Origin: Thermoplasmata archaeon
Lineage (GTDB): Archaea; Thermoplasmatota; Thermoplasmata; Lutacidiplasmatales; UBA184
Length of the DNA stretch: 64,000 nucleotides
Direction of reading: 5' to 3'
Assembly: GCA_027314165.1 (NCBI GenBank)
Contig: DAHVCH010000001.1
Location: 1 to 64,000, forward strand
This document shows, piece after piece, positions 34,717 through 44,097 of this stretch. Under the pieces are notes generated by a model, which did no database searches, was not told the DNA's origin, and worked only from the letters and a program-made list of their open reading frames with translations. A program made the position numbers and the translations under genes. The stretch's first letter is position 1, and each line of letters opens with the position of its first letter.

Positions 34717-35871
34717 TCAGGCGTAGAGGTTGTCCGCTCGGCAGTACCACCTGCTGTACTGGGACACCCACTCGGTGGGGCGTCCGCACTTGGCGCAGTT
34801 GGGGGCGGGGCCCGGGGCACCACCGGCGGCCGGGGCGGCCGGGGCGGCCGCGGGGGCCGCGTAGGCCGGCTGGGCGCCGTAGGCCGCTGCGGGAGCTGCG
34901 GCCGGAGCTGCACCCCACGCCGCGACGGGGGCGACCGCACCGGTCGCTGCGCCGGTCGGGCTCAGCATCCCGGCGGACTGGGCCGCCATGATCTCCTGGA
35001 TCGTGAAGGGGTCGCGCCGGGTGATGAACAGGAAAAAGAACCCGACCAGCAGGAGCGCGAAACCGGCGATGGCCATGTACCAGCCGATCCCAGCTCCCCA
35101 GTTGCACGAAGTGCCACTAGGGCTTCCCGACGGGCAGGAGCTCCCGAAGAAGGAGTTGCATGGGGAGGTTCCCGTGCAGGCCGAGCCCGAGTAGTCCGAC
35201 GTCAGCGCGCCCGGTTGCCCGCCCAACGCCCACATCGGTCCAGCGATCGCCAGAGCGAATGCGACGAGGACGAGCAGCCAGACGAGCAACATCTGGATGC
35301 GGCCGAAAGAGATCGCGAGGGCGCCCATCAGGCTGAGGATGCCCGCGATGAAGCCGAGGACGATGGCCCCGACGATGAGGCCGTAGACCCCGCCGTACAG
35401 GTTACCCGTGTTCGTGAGCGCAGGGCACCCGCCGCCCGAGGAGCTGTACGTGCACGTGACCGTGCCGGTCGGGCAGCCACTACCGGAACAGGTCTCCTTC
35501 CACTCGCTGCCGGGGAAGAACTGCTGGGTGACCGTGATCCCGCCGCCCGTCTCGGTGTAGCTCCAGAACGGAGTCGAGACCGAGACGATGAGCAGGACCG
35601 CGCCGACCAGCAGAAGGATCGAAGCGATGAGGCGCTTCTGGTGCTTGTAGCCGTGGGGCCGCGGGGGCCTCATGGGGGCCGGCTGGGCGTACGGGGAGGG
35701 GCCCCACTGGGGGGCCGGCTGGCCGTATCCGGGGGGGGCCTGCCCATAGGCAGGAGGCGCCTGCCCGTAGGCCGGCTGCTGTCCGTAGGCCGGGGGTTGC
35801 TGCTGTGGCGGATATCCCTGGGGGGGGTACCCGGAGGGTGGCTGTCCTGCGGCTTGGGGCGGGGCTCCCAT
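34717..35871 (-). CDS. Multi-TM membrane protein with Pro/Gln/Tyr-rich N-terminus and C-terminal zinc ribbon
   Basis: N-terminal PPAYGQ repeats; four hydrophobic segments; C-terminal CAKCGRPTEWVSQYSRWYCRADNLYA. ATG 35871 is preceded by AGGTGAT. Confidence 0.8.
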   Translation of the reverse strand: MGAPPQAAGQPPSGYPPQGYPPQQQPPAYGQQPAYGQAPPAYGQAPPGYGQPAPQWGPSPYAQPAPMRPPRPHGYKHQKRLIASILLLVGAVLLIVSVSTPFWSYTETGGGITVTQQFFPGSEWKETCSGSGCPTGTVTCTYSSSGGGCPALTNTGNLYGGVYGLIVGAIVLGFIAGILSLMGALAISFGRIQMLLVWLLVLVAFALAIAGPMWALGGQPGALTSDYSGSACTGTSPCNSFFGSSCPSGSPSGTSCNWGAGIGWYMAIAGFALLLVGFFFLFITRRDPFTIQEIMAAQSAGMLSPTGAATGAVAPVAAWGAAPAAAPAAAYGAQPAYAAPAAAPAAPAAGGAPGPAPNCAKCGRPTEWVSQYSRWYCRADNLYA

Positions 35872-36061
35872 TGTTCCTATCACCTTTTTTTGACGGTCCC
35901 CGGAGGGGGGCCGCTGGGCGTTAGATTGTTGTTCTCCAGTTAAACCTTCGCAATTTCTGGTGCGGAAGTCCCATACGGGTTATGCGGCCGTCCGGGGGGC
36001 GGAGAGTGCGAACGGACCGACAAGCGCATATCCCGGGGTGCCGGCCTGGGGGGGAGGCTCC

Positions 36062-36940
36062 GTGAACCCCTGGGTCCGCCTGCTCCGTCCGGGTAACGGG
36101 GCGATCAGCTTCGTAGGGACGGTCGTCGGAGGGCTCTCGGCCACCGGCATCGACGGGGGCCGTCTCGAAGTTGAGGCCATCCCTCTCCTCCTGGCTGGGG
36201 CGACCACGTTCCTCGTGGCGTCCGCAGGGAACGTCCTGAACGACTACCTGGACCGGGAGGGCGACAAGAAGAACCATCCCGACCGCCCCCTGCCCAAGGG
36301 GGAGGTGGAAGCTGCCGCGGTCCGGAACTTCGCGGCGCTGCTGTTCGTCCTCTCGGCCCTCCCGCTGGGGCTGGTGGCCGGGTTCGGAAAGCTGCCTCCG
36401 ACCCCCTTCGGGACGGGGCTCCCCTTCGCGGTCTGGCTGATGGCGGTCGCCCTCCTACTGGCCTACGAGCTCCGTTGGAAGGCGCGCGGGCTGGGCGGCA
36501 ACGCGACGGTCGCGGCTCTCACGGGCGCGGTCTTCTTCTTCGGGGCGACGGTCGTCGGCGCCCCCCTCCTCGCGATCTCCCTGGCCGCGATGGCCTCCCT
36601 GGCGACGCTTTCCCGGGAGATCATCAAGGACATGGAGGACGCCGAGGGGGACGTCGACCGGGCCACCCTCCCTCGTACCCGGGGGATGGGGGTCGCATCG
36701 ATGGCCGCCCGGGGAGCCGTGCTGGCGGCCCTCGTGCTCTCTCCCGTCCCGCTCGTCGCCTGGAGGCCCCCGCTCCCCCTCCCCGCCGCCATTATCTACC
36801 TCGCCTTCGTCGCTGCCGCCGACCTCGTGTTCGTCCTGTCGGTCTGGCATCTCCCGGAACGCTTGCACCGCGAGCAGTCCCTGTCGAAGGTGGCCATGGT
36901 CCTGGCGCTCGTGGGGTTCCTGGGGGCAGCGATCCGATGA
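36062..36940 (+). CDS. Digeranylgeranylglyceryl phosphate synthase (UbiA prenyltransferase family)
   Basis: GTG at 36062: VNPWVRLLRPGNGAISFVGTVVGGL, NVLNDYLDREGDKKNHPDRPLPKG, SREIIKDMEDAEGDVD; followed by GGGP synthase. Confidence 0.92.
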   Translation: MNPWVRLLRPGNGAISFVGTVVGGLSATGIDGGRLEVEAIPLLLAGATTFLVASAGNVLNDYLDREGDKKNHPDRPLPKGEVEAAAVRNFAALLFVLSALPLGLVAGFGKLPPTPFGTGLPFAVWLMAVALLLAYELRWKARGLGGNATVAALTGAVFFFGATVVGAPLLAISLAAMASLATLSREIIKDMEDAEGDVDRATLPRTRGMGVASMAARGAVLAALVLSPVPLVAWRPPLPLPAAIIYLAFVAAADLVFVLSVWHLPERLHREQSLSKVAMVLALVGFLGAAIR

Positions 36941-37743
36941 GCCGAGAAACCTCCAGCACGACGGTCGCGCGGACCCGGGCAGCTCGATTCCAGGGGCCCT
37001 TCCTCCCCTGGCTCCTGGAGAAGGTCAAGGAAGGCCCGGTCCACTTCACCCTCATCGACCCCGACAAGACGCCGGGGGCCAAGGCCGGGGAGGCCGCCGC
37101 CCGGGCCGAGGAACTGGGGACCGACGTCCTGCTCCTGGGCGGTTCGACGGGGATCACCTCCGAGCGGATGGGGGAGGCCGCCCGCTCCGTCCATGACCGC
37201 ACCTCCCTCCCTGTGGTGATCTTCCCTCAGGGCCCCGATTCGCTCACCGACGAGGCCGACGCGCTGCTCTTCATGAGCCTCCTCAACTCGCGCGACCTGC
37301 GCATGGTGGTGCGCGCCCAGGCGGCCACCTCCCTGCACGTCAAGGCGCTCGGGTTGGAACCGGTCCCCATGGGCTACCTGGTGGTGGCCCCCGGGATGAA
37401 GGTCGGGGAGGTGGGGAGCGCCGACTGCCTCTCGCGGGAGGACCCGAAGGGCGCCGCAGCCTGGGCCCTGGCCGCGGAGTACCTCGGGATGAAGCTCGTG
37501 TACCTCGAGGCCGGCTCCGGGGCACCCTCCCCGGTCCCCGCCTCCCTCGTCCGCGCCGCGCGGGAGGTCCTCTCCGTCCCCCTGATCGTTGGAGGAGGCA
37601 TCCGCAACGCGGAGCACGCCCGGACGCTGCTCAAGGCGGGGGCCCAAGTGCTCGTTACGGGGACCATCCTGGAGGAGGGGGGCGAAGGGGCCCTCGGACC
37701 CATCCTCCGCGAAGTGAAGAGCGCGCGAGCCCGGGCGGCGTGA
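36937..37743 (+). CDS. Geranylgeranylglyceryl phosphate synthase
   Basis: ATG overlaps the upstream stop (ATGA). VHFTLIDPDKTPG, DVLLLGGSTGIT, LVYLEAGSGAPSPVP, LIVGGGIRNAEHA, VLVTGTILEE. Confidence 0.95.
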   Translation: MSRETSSTTVARTRAARFQGPFLPWLLEKVKEGPVHFTLIDPDKTPGAKAGEAAARAEELGTDVLLLGGSTGITSERMGEAARSVHDRTSLPVVIFPQGPDSLTDEADALLFMSLLNSRDLRMVVRAQAATSLHVKALGLEPVPMGYLVVAPGMKVGEVGSADCLSREDPKGAAAWALAAEYLGMKLVYLEAGSGAPSPVPASLVRAAREVLSVPLIVGGGIRNAEHARTLLKAGAQVLVTGTILEEGGEGALGPILREVKSARARAA

Positions 37744-37750
37744 GGCGCCG

Positions 37751-39622
37751 GTGGGGACGGAGGCGTCGGCCCCATCCGCCTCGCACGCGGAAGGGGGAGT
37801 GTACCGTCCGCACGAGCGGACGAGCCGGTTGCGCTTCACGAGCCCTCCGGCCTCCGTCTCGGCCCTCGGGATCCTCGCGCTCTGCCTGCTCCTTCCCGTG
37901 GTCGCCTTCGGCCTCCCACCGGCCGGTCCGCACGTCCCGGGATGGAGCGGGCTCCCGGGGGGAGGATACCTCGCCGGGGTCCTCCTCTTCCTGGTCCCGG
38001 GCGCGCTGGGCGCGCTCGCCACCACGCCGCTCGCGAAGGCGTTCGGCGGCCGTCTCCGGATGCGGAGGGCCCTGCTCCTTGGGCTTTCGGGGCTCTTCCT
38101 GGTGCTCGCGGTGCTCCTGCTCTGGCGCCTGGTACGCGGGCTCTCCGGGTCCGGCACCGTGGAGGGACCGCTCCTCCTGGCCTTCGGGCTCACGCTCTGG
38201 ATCCGTCAGCTGACCCTGGTCGCGGTCTCGCACCGGGTGCATGCCCGCTCCCTCCCGGCGGCCCTCATCGTGCCCCTCCTCGGGTTCGTGATGGCCTGGG
38301 GATGGCTCGGGCTGAGCGCGGTGCGCGTGGTGGAAGGGGTCGCCTTCCTCCTCCTCTCGCTCGGCGGGGCCGTCGCGCTGGTCACCGCGACGGACCGGCC
38401 GATGGTCCGCGAGTTCGGGCAGGGGGGGACCTCGCTGCTCCGCCCGCTCATGGAGCACATGAGCGACCGGGACCCGGGGGCCTCCCAGCAGATGGAGGCC
38501 TTCTTCGAAGGCATCTCGACCCGGGGCGATCTCAAGGTGGGCGCCCTCACGTTCCGGGAAGGCTCCCGACTCCGCCTGGCTTGGATCGCCCCCGCGGTGC
38601 ATCCGGGGCCCTTCGCCGAGCTCGGGTCGAGCGACCTGCCGCACAAGCTCGCGCAGGGGCTTCGCGGGACCCTGGCGGACGACGTCGTGGTCCCGCACTC
38701 GCCCTCGACGCACGCCCAGGACATCCCCACCCGCGCGGAGCTCGCCCGCGTCACCTCTCAGCTCAGGCAGGTCCTGGAGACCTCCGGTCCCCCGGGGGAA
38801 GCTCGAGCCTCCCCGCTGGTCGCCGCCCGTCCCGGGTCGCTCGCCCGGGCCCAGGTGCTCGGGGAGAACGTGCTGATCGTGCTGACGCAAGCCCCCGCGC
38901 CCACCGACGACATCGACTACGCGCTCTCGGAGCTCATCCGCGAGGAAGCTCGGAGGCAGGGGTTCGCCCACGCCGTGATCGTCGATGCCCACAATTCGTT
39001 CGTCGAGAACAAGGGGGAGATCCCGTTCGGGTCCCCGGAGGGGTTCCGCCTCGTGACGGACGCCCGAGAGTCGATGGAAGCGGCGCGGGCGAAGACCGTC
39101 CCGTCCGAGGTGCGGTTGGGACTGGCCCACCGTCGTGGGTTCAACCCGGAGGAGCACGGGATGGGTCCGGAGGGGCTCGCGGTGGTCCTCATCGAGGCGG
39201 CGGGCGTCCGGACCGCCTACGCGCTCTTCGACGCGAACAACCTGGAGAAGGGGCTGCGCGACCCTCTCGTCCGCGTGCTCAAGGAGACGATCGGGGGGGA
39301 GGGGGAGGTCATGACCACCGACAACCACGTGGTCCACGAGGTCCAGGGGGCGACGAACCCTCTGGGACGGCGCCGCTCGGTCGATGAGCTGTCGGAGGAC
39401 CTTCGGAGCGTCGCCCGCGAGGCCGTCGCGGACCTCCGACCCGTCCGGGTGGGAGGTGTCGAGACCACGGTGCACGACGTGAAGGTCCTGGGCCCGGGGG
39501 TCACGACCCGCCTCATGACCGCGCTCGCGGACTCCTTCGCGATCTTCTGGCTCTTCTTCGTGGCGTCGATCACCATCGCGGCGCTCGCAGGGGCCCTCCT
39601 CCTCACCGTCCTCGGGGGCTGA
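37751..39622 (+). CDS. DUF2070 family archaeal membrane protein
   Basis: N-terminal multi-TM half and long soluble domain with WIAPAVHPGPFAELGSSDLPHKLAQGL, VVPHSPSTHAQD, VIVDAHNSFVENKGE; matches the archaeal DUF2070 architecture. Confidence 0.85.
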   Translation: MGTEASAPSASHAEGGVYRPHERTSRLRFTSPPASVSALGILALCLLLPVVAFGLPPAGPHVPGWSGLPGGGYLAGVLLFLVPGALGALATTPLAKAFGGRLRMRRALLLGLSGLFLVLAVLLLWRLVRGLSGSGTVEGPLLLAFGLTLWIRQLTLVAVSHRVHARSLPAALIVPLLGFVMAWGWLGLSAVRVVEGVAFLLLSLGGAVALVTATDRPMVREFGQGGTSLLRPLMEHMSDRDPGASQQMEAFFEGISTRGDLKVGALTFREGSRLRLAWIAPAVHPGPFAELGSSDLPHKLAQGLRGTLADDVVVPHSPSTHAQDIPTRAELARVTSQLRQVLETSGPPGEARASPLVAARPGSLARAQVLGENVLIVLTQAPAPTDDIDYALSELIREEARRQGFAHAVIVDAHNSFVENKGEIPFGSPEGFRLVTDARESMEAARAKTVPSEVRLGLAHRRGFNPEEHGMGPEGLAVVLIEAAGVRTAYALFDANNLEKGLRDPLVRVLKETIGGEGEVMTTDNHVVHEVQGATNPLGRRRSVDELSEDLRSVAREAVADLRPVRVGGVETTVHDVKVLGPGVTTRLMTALADSFAIFWLFFVASITIAALAGALLLTVLGG

Positions 39623-39710
39623 GGGCGCCCGCGCTTTCCGACAACGGGGGTGCCCCCGACATGGACGGGCGCTGGCTTTTGTAGCCCCATTCGGTCCCCC
39701 GTGGCGAGCG

Positions 39711-40661
39711 ATGCCCCTTTTCAAGTCCCCCGAGGACCTGATGCAGGAGGCCAACGACCGCCTCCTGCGCGGGGACTTCGTCGCGGCCCAGCGCGCCTTC
39801 ATGTCGGCGGCCGAGGGGTTCGCCAAGCGGGGACAGTCCGGGCCGGGCGGTCCGGGCCAGTTCGCCCAGGCCTACGCGGTCCTGATGGGCCTCTCCACCC
39901 CGAACCCCGGAGCTCAGGATTACCAACGGGTCGTCGAGTCCCTGGCCCCCCTCGGCCCCGCGGCGCTGAAGCTCGGGCCGCGGACCGTGCCCGCCCAGGA
40001 GGTCCGCCACGAGGCCGAGCTCGCCCGAGAGGAACTGGACATCCTCTCCTCCGCCCCCGGGACCCCGGAAGCCCACCAGCAGGTCGGGGCCCGGCTCCAG
40101 GCCCTCTCCCTCGCCTACCGTCAACTGGGCAACCAGGTCCTGGTCCTCCCCGAACTGTTCCGTCGCGGGGCCGTTCCGGCCTCGTCGAAGGCCCCGGTCC
40201 TCGCCGCCCTCGCCGAGGAGGAGCTGGGCGAGTCGGAGGTCTCGCGGAACCCGAAGCGCGCGGCCGAGCACAACCAGAACGCCCGGAACTGGTGGCTGCA
40301 GGTCGGGGAGAGCTCCCGGGCGGAAGCGGCCTCCCAGCGCGTCCAACGCTACGGACGGGCGGTCAAGTGCTGGTTCTGCGGCCGGGAGGTCGCGGGGGAA
40401 GGGATCAACTTCCGGTCGCTCTCGAGCGACGTGGGCGGCTTCCCGGCCGCATCGGAGCCTTCCGCCCTGCCGGACCGCGACGACTCGAGGAGCGTCGTGT
40501 TCGCCTGCCGGCCCTGCGCCTCCTCGGTGGAGCGGCTCGCGGACGAGCGCGCGAAGGCGGCGACGAAGGAGATCGAGGAACGGGTGAACCGCATGCTGAC
40601 GCAGATGCGCGCACGGGCGGGGATCGCCGCCCAGTGGATCCCCCCGACCCTGCCGCCTTGA
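39711..40661 (+). CDS. Hypothetical helical protein with zinc-binding C-terminal region
   Basis: TPR-like N-terminal helices (EANDRLLRGDFVAAQRAFMSAAEGFAKRG), then CWFCGREV...FACRPC. Confidence 0.75.
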   Translation: MPLFKSPEDLMQEANDRLLRGDFVAAQRAFMSAAEGFAKRGQSGPGGPGQFAQAYAVLMGLSTPNPGAQDYQRVVESLAPLGPAALKLGPRTVPAQEVRHEAELAREELDILSSAPGTPEAHQQVGARLQALSLAYRQLGNQVLVLPELFRRGAVPASSKAPVLAALAEEELGESEVSRNPKRAAEHNQNARNWWLQVGESSRAEAASQRVQRYGRAVKCWFCGREVAGEGINFRSLSSDVGGFPAASEPSALPDRDDSRSVVFACRPCASSVERLADERAKAATKEIEERVNRMLTQMRARAGIAAQWIPPTLPP

Positions 40662-40756
40662 GGGCGTGCAGGGTTCGAAGCGCGGTGAAGCTCCCGGGGG
40701 CAAAGCAGAAGCATGCGTCGGCGCGTCAGACAGGTTGAACGGAGGAGGTTCCGCGC

Positions 40757-42340
40757 GTGATCCAGGGGAGGGCGCTCATCGACGTCAAGGCGCTCCGCTG
40801 CTCCTCCTGCGGGGCCCCGCTCAAGGACCCCACCGGGGAGCTGGTCGCCTGCGAGCACTGCGGGACGGTCCAGAAGATCGTGGACGCCCGGGCCTTCCTC
40901 GACCAGATCCTGCTCCAGGTGAACGCGTTCGTCCGCCAGTCGCTGCCGGTGGGGCTCGATGCCGCCGCCACCACCACCATCGACCCCGTGGCCCGCCACA
41001 ACCTCTGGCTGTCGAGCATCGGACCGCGGATGGCGACCGAGTACGGGGAGTACCGGTTCCGGGCCTTCAACCTGCTCTCGCACACCATGGCCGCCCTCCC
41101 CTTCACCATGGCCTCCGACCTTCCCCTCGGTGGCGACCCCCGGGACGCCTTCCTCTTCCAGGCGAAGATCCAGTCGGTCTCCGCGCTCGCGGTGGACGAT
41201 GCGAGCAAGACCTCGCTCCAGGAGTCCACGGGGCTCGCGGTGGCCTACGCCTACGCGCTCAACAACGCGGCGCTCCTGAGCGCGCTCCGCGCCGAGCGGT
41301 ACCATCTGATGGCGAAGAACTTCGCCGACGCGGCCCAGTCGCTCAAGGGGATCGCCCGGTTCTCCGCGCTCGAGGCCCGTTTCCAGGGCCTCTCGAAGCT
41401 CGCCGAGGGCTTGGACCAGCTGGCGCAGGCGAAGGTCGACCCTTCGCGGCAGGCGTTCCACGACGCCCTGCCCGCGCTCTCCCTCGCGAGGGAGCTCATC
41501 TCGAAGGACTTCGACCTCGCCGTGATGCTCCAGGCGGTGGACGAGGAGATCTCGCTCACCCGCGCGTCGGCCTACCTGCTCGAGGCTCTCGCGCTGGACC
41601 CCCAAGGGTTCACGGCCGGCTCCTTCACGCCCTTCCAAGCGCTGCTCGGGGTCCTGGTCCAGCACCGCCAGATGGCCAGCGGGCTCTGGCAGAGGACCCT
41701 CCGCGCCGGGGACCGCCAGGAGCGGGTCCTCCAGATGGCCATGGACGCCCGGAGGGCCCAGGCCCAGGTCGCCGCAGTGAAGGTGGCGCCGACCGTCGGC
41801 CCCGTCGCCGTCCCGTTCTGGGTCGTCGAGGTCCCGTACTCCTTCCAGACGGGAGCCGCCTGGAGGAAGCACGCGGTCGAGGTGGCCGAGGCGGTCCTCC
41901 TCGCTGCGACGTTCCCGCTCGACCAGGGGGCGATGAACGGGACGGACCCCGCCGCCGTCCTCACCGACGTCTTCTCCGCTCGAGAGCGGGCGGGGCTCGT
42001 GGCCCGTATCGGCGGGCGCGAGACGGCGATCAGCGCCGGGGGCCCCGTCCAGGGCCTCCTCAAGGGGACCGGGCCTCGACCGCTCTCGGGGATGCGCGTG
42101 GTTCCCCCGATATCCACCCATGACGATGCCCTGGTGCTCGCGCAGAGCTACATCGAGGTGAGCCGACGGAACGACCCGAGCCTCGACCACCAGCTCAAGC
42201 TCTCCTCCCCGCGGGTCATCGACCTCGTCTACGTCCCGTTGGGCGCCTCGCCCCCGGGCTATCCTCTCATCCCTCCCCTGGGCCCGCTCTCGCCCCGCTC
42301 GGTGGGGGACCCGACGTGGCTCACGCGCCTCTCGCTCTGA
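40757..42340 (+). CDS. Hypothetical protein with N-terminal zinc ribbon
   Basis: VKALRCSSCGAPLKDPTGELVACEHCGTVQKIVDAR followed by a ~480-aa domain of unknown family. Confidence 0.75.
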   Translation: MIQGRALIDVKALRCSSCGAPLKDPTGELVACEHCGTVQKIVDARAFLDQILLQVNAFVRQSLPVGLDAAATTTIDPVARHNLWLSSIGPRMATEYGEYRFRAFNLLSHTMAALPFTMASDLPLGGDPRDAFLFQAKIQSVSALAVDDASKTSLQESTGLAVAYAYALNNAALLSALRAERYHLMAKNFADAAQSLKGIARFSALEARFQGLSKLAEGLDQLAQAKVDPSRQAFHDALPALSLARELISKDFDLAVMLQAVDEEISLTRASAYLLEALALDPQGFTAGSFTPFQALLGVLVQHRQMASGLWQRTLRAGDRQERVLQMAMDARRAQAQVAAVKVAPTVGPVAVPFWVVEVPYSFQTGAAWRKHAVEVAEAVLLAATFPLDQGAMNGTDPAAVLTDVFSARERAGLVARIGGRETAISAGGPVQGLLKGTGPRPLSGMRVVPPISTHDDALVLAQSYIEVSRRNDPSLDHQLKLSSPRVIDLVYVPLGASPPGYPLIPPLGPLSPRSVGDPTWLTRLSL

Positions 42341-42399
42341 CCGCGCGCCGCCCCAAGCCTCAAGTCCGCGAGGCCTGTGGGCGCGAGGAGGGTGGAGGA

Positions 42400-44073
42400 T
42401 TGACCGGCGAACCTAACGCGCCAACGCCACCGGCCGACGTGCTGGCGAAGATGGGGGGGAAGGAGGCGTTCGAGCTGCTCCGGGACCTCGTTGCGATCGA
42501 CACCACCAACCTGGAGGACCCGGCCCATCACCGGGAGGAGAAGCGGCACTACTCGGAGGCGGCGAAGTTCCTGGCCTCCCGCGCCGGCGCCTACGGACTG
42601 AAGGCGCGGGTCTGGGACGCCCGCGAGCATATCCCGCACGGGCGGGAGAAGTTCCATGCTCCGCGACCGAGCGTCATCGTCGACCTGGAGGCCGGGGCGG
42701 AGCCCACGCTCCTGGTCCTGGCCCACTACGACGTGGTCCCGGTGCCCGAGGAGCAGCTCTCCCGCTGGCAGAGCCCTCCGCACGAGCTCACCTACCGTCC
42801 CTCGGTGGGGCGTCTCTTCGGCCGGGGGTCGAACGACGACCTCGGCAGCGGTGTCGTGGGGGGTCTCATGGCGCTCCGCGAGCTCGCCCAGAGGAAGGAC
42901 CTCCCCGCGAACGTGCGGCTCATCCTCTGTCCCGACGAGGAGACCGGAGGCGCCGGAGGGATCGAGGCGGTGGCGGAGCACGACCACGCCCTTCCCCCCG
43001 ACAGCCGCGAGCGACTCCTGCGCGGGGAGCTCGCGCTCATCCCGGACGGTGCACCCTACGTCGCGGCCGGATGCAGCGGGGTCGCCTTCATCGATTTCGG
43101 GATGGAGGGCGCCTCCGCGCTCGAGGACCACCTGTCCCTTGGCGATGGCGTCCTGGGCTTCGAGAGCACGGCCCGCAGCTGGGTCTCCCGCCTCCCGTCG
43201 CCGGACTACCCCGACCACGGGGCCCCCGACCCGCAGATCACCGGACGCGCGACGCTGACGAAGATGGACCTCGAGGAGGAGGCGGGGGCCGGCACCCCCC
43301 ACGGGGGCGCGCGGTCGGACCTTCCGCACCTGCTTCGGGCCCATGCCGAGAGCGACGCCGCGAACCAGATCGCCGAGTCGGTGACCCTCACCTTCGGCGG
43401 GTCCCCGGCGAAGGTGGACGCGCTCCTCGCCGCGCTCGAGAAGCACGTCATCGAGCCCTTCCGCCTGGTCGAGCTCAAGGGACCTGGGGACGCCGGCACC
43501 TCCGGGCGCATGTCGCTGCGGGTCGTGGGGCGCGCGGGACACGCGGGCTACCCGCACAAGGCGGCCAACCCTGTTCCCGTCGCGGTGGGCCTGCTCCGGG
43601 CCGCCGCGCAGGAGGGGACGCTCGACGCCTCGGCGCGCTGCGTCGGAGGCTTCACCCTCGACCTGCGCGCGCCTCCGGAGATGGAGGCGAGCGACGTCCT
43701 CGCCCTCTTCGACAACCGCTTCCGTCTCCTTCGCAGCGAGCTGCCCCGGGCGCAGTACCAGGCCCCGGAGGACCGTCGACGCAGCGGTTACGCGCTGGAC
43801 ATCTCCCACCCGGCCGTCCTCTCGGTCCGCAAGGCCTTCGAAGAGGTCGCGGGCGGGAGCGTGGGGGTCTTCGGGGAGTACGGCGGGACCGACGCGAGCG
43901 CTCTGCGGGGGATGACGACCCCTGGCGGGAAGCCTCTCCCCGCGATCGTGGTGGGCTCCATGGACCGGGACTCCCGGATCCACGACGCCGAGGAGAGCGC
44001 GGACCCGCGCCTCCTGGGGGTCGTCCAGCGCCTCCTCGTTCGCTGCATCGAAAGGTGGAAGCCCTCCGCGTGA
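42400..44073 (+). CDS. M20 family metallopeptidase/deacylase
   Basis: LLRDLVAIDTTN, LVLAHYDVVPVPEEQLSRWQSPPHELTYRPSVGRLFGRGSNDDLGSGVVGG, CPDEETGGAGG; start (TTG 42400 or ATG 42451) uncertain. Confidence 0.88.
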   Translation: MTGEPNAPTPPADVLAKMGGKEAFELLRDLVAIDTTNLEDPAHHREEKRHYSEAAKFLASRAGAYGLKARVWDAREHIPHGREKFHAPRPSVIVDLEAGAEPTLLVLAHYDVVPVPEEQLSRWQSPPHELTYRPSVGRLFGRGSNDDLGSGVVGGLMALRELAQRKDLPANVRLILCPDEETGGAGGIEAVAEHDHALPPDSRERLLRGELALIPDGAPYVAAGCSGVAFIDFGMEGASALEDHLSLGDGVLGFESTARSWVSRLPSPDYPDHGAPDPQITGRATLTKMDLEEEAGAGTPHGGARSDLPHLLRAHAESDAANQIAESVTLTFGGSPAKVDALLAALEKHVIEPFRLVELKGPGDAGTSGRMSLRVVGRAGHAGYPHKAANPVPVAVGLLRAAAQEGTLDASARCVGGFTLDLRAPPEMEASDVLALFDNRFRLLRSELPRAQYQAPEDRRRSGYALDISHPAVLSVRKAFEEVAGGSVGVFGEYGGTDASALRGMTTPGGKPLPAIVVGSMDRDSRIHDAEESADPRLLGVVQRLLVRCIERWKPSA

Positions 44074-44097
44074 GCGGCCGGGCGGACCTTCGGCCGC

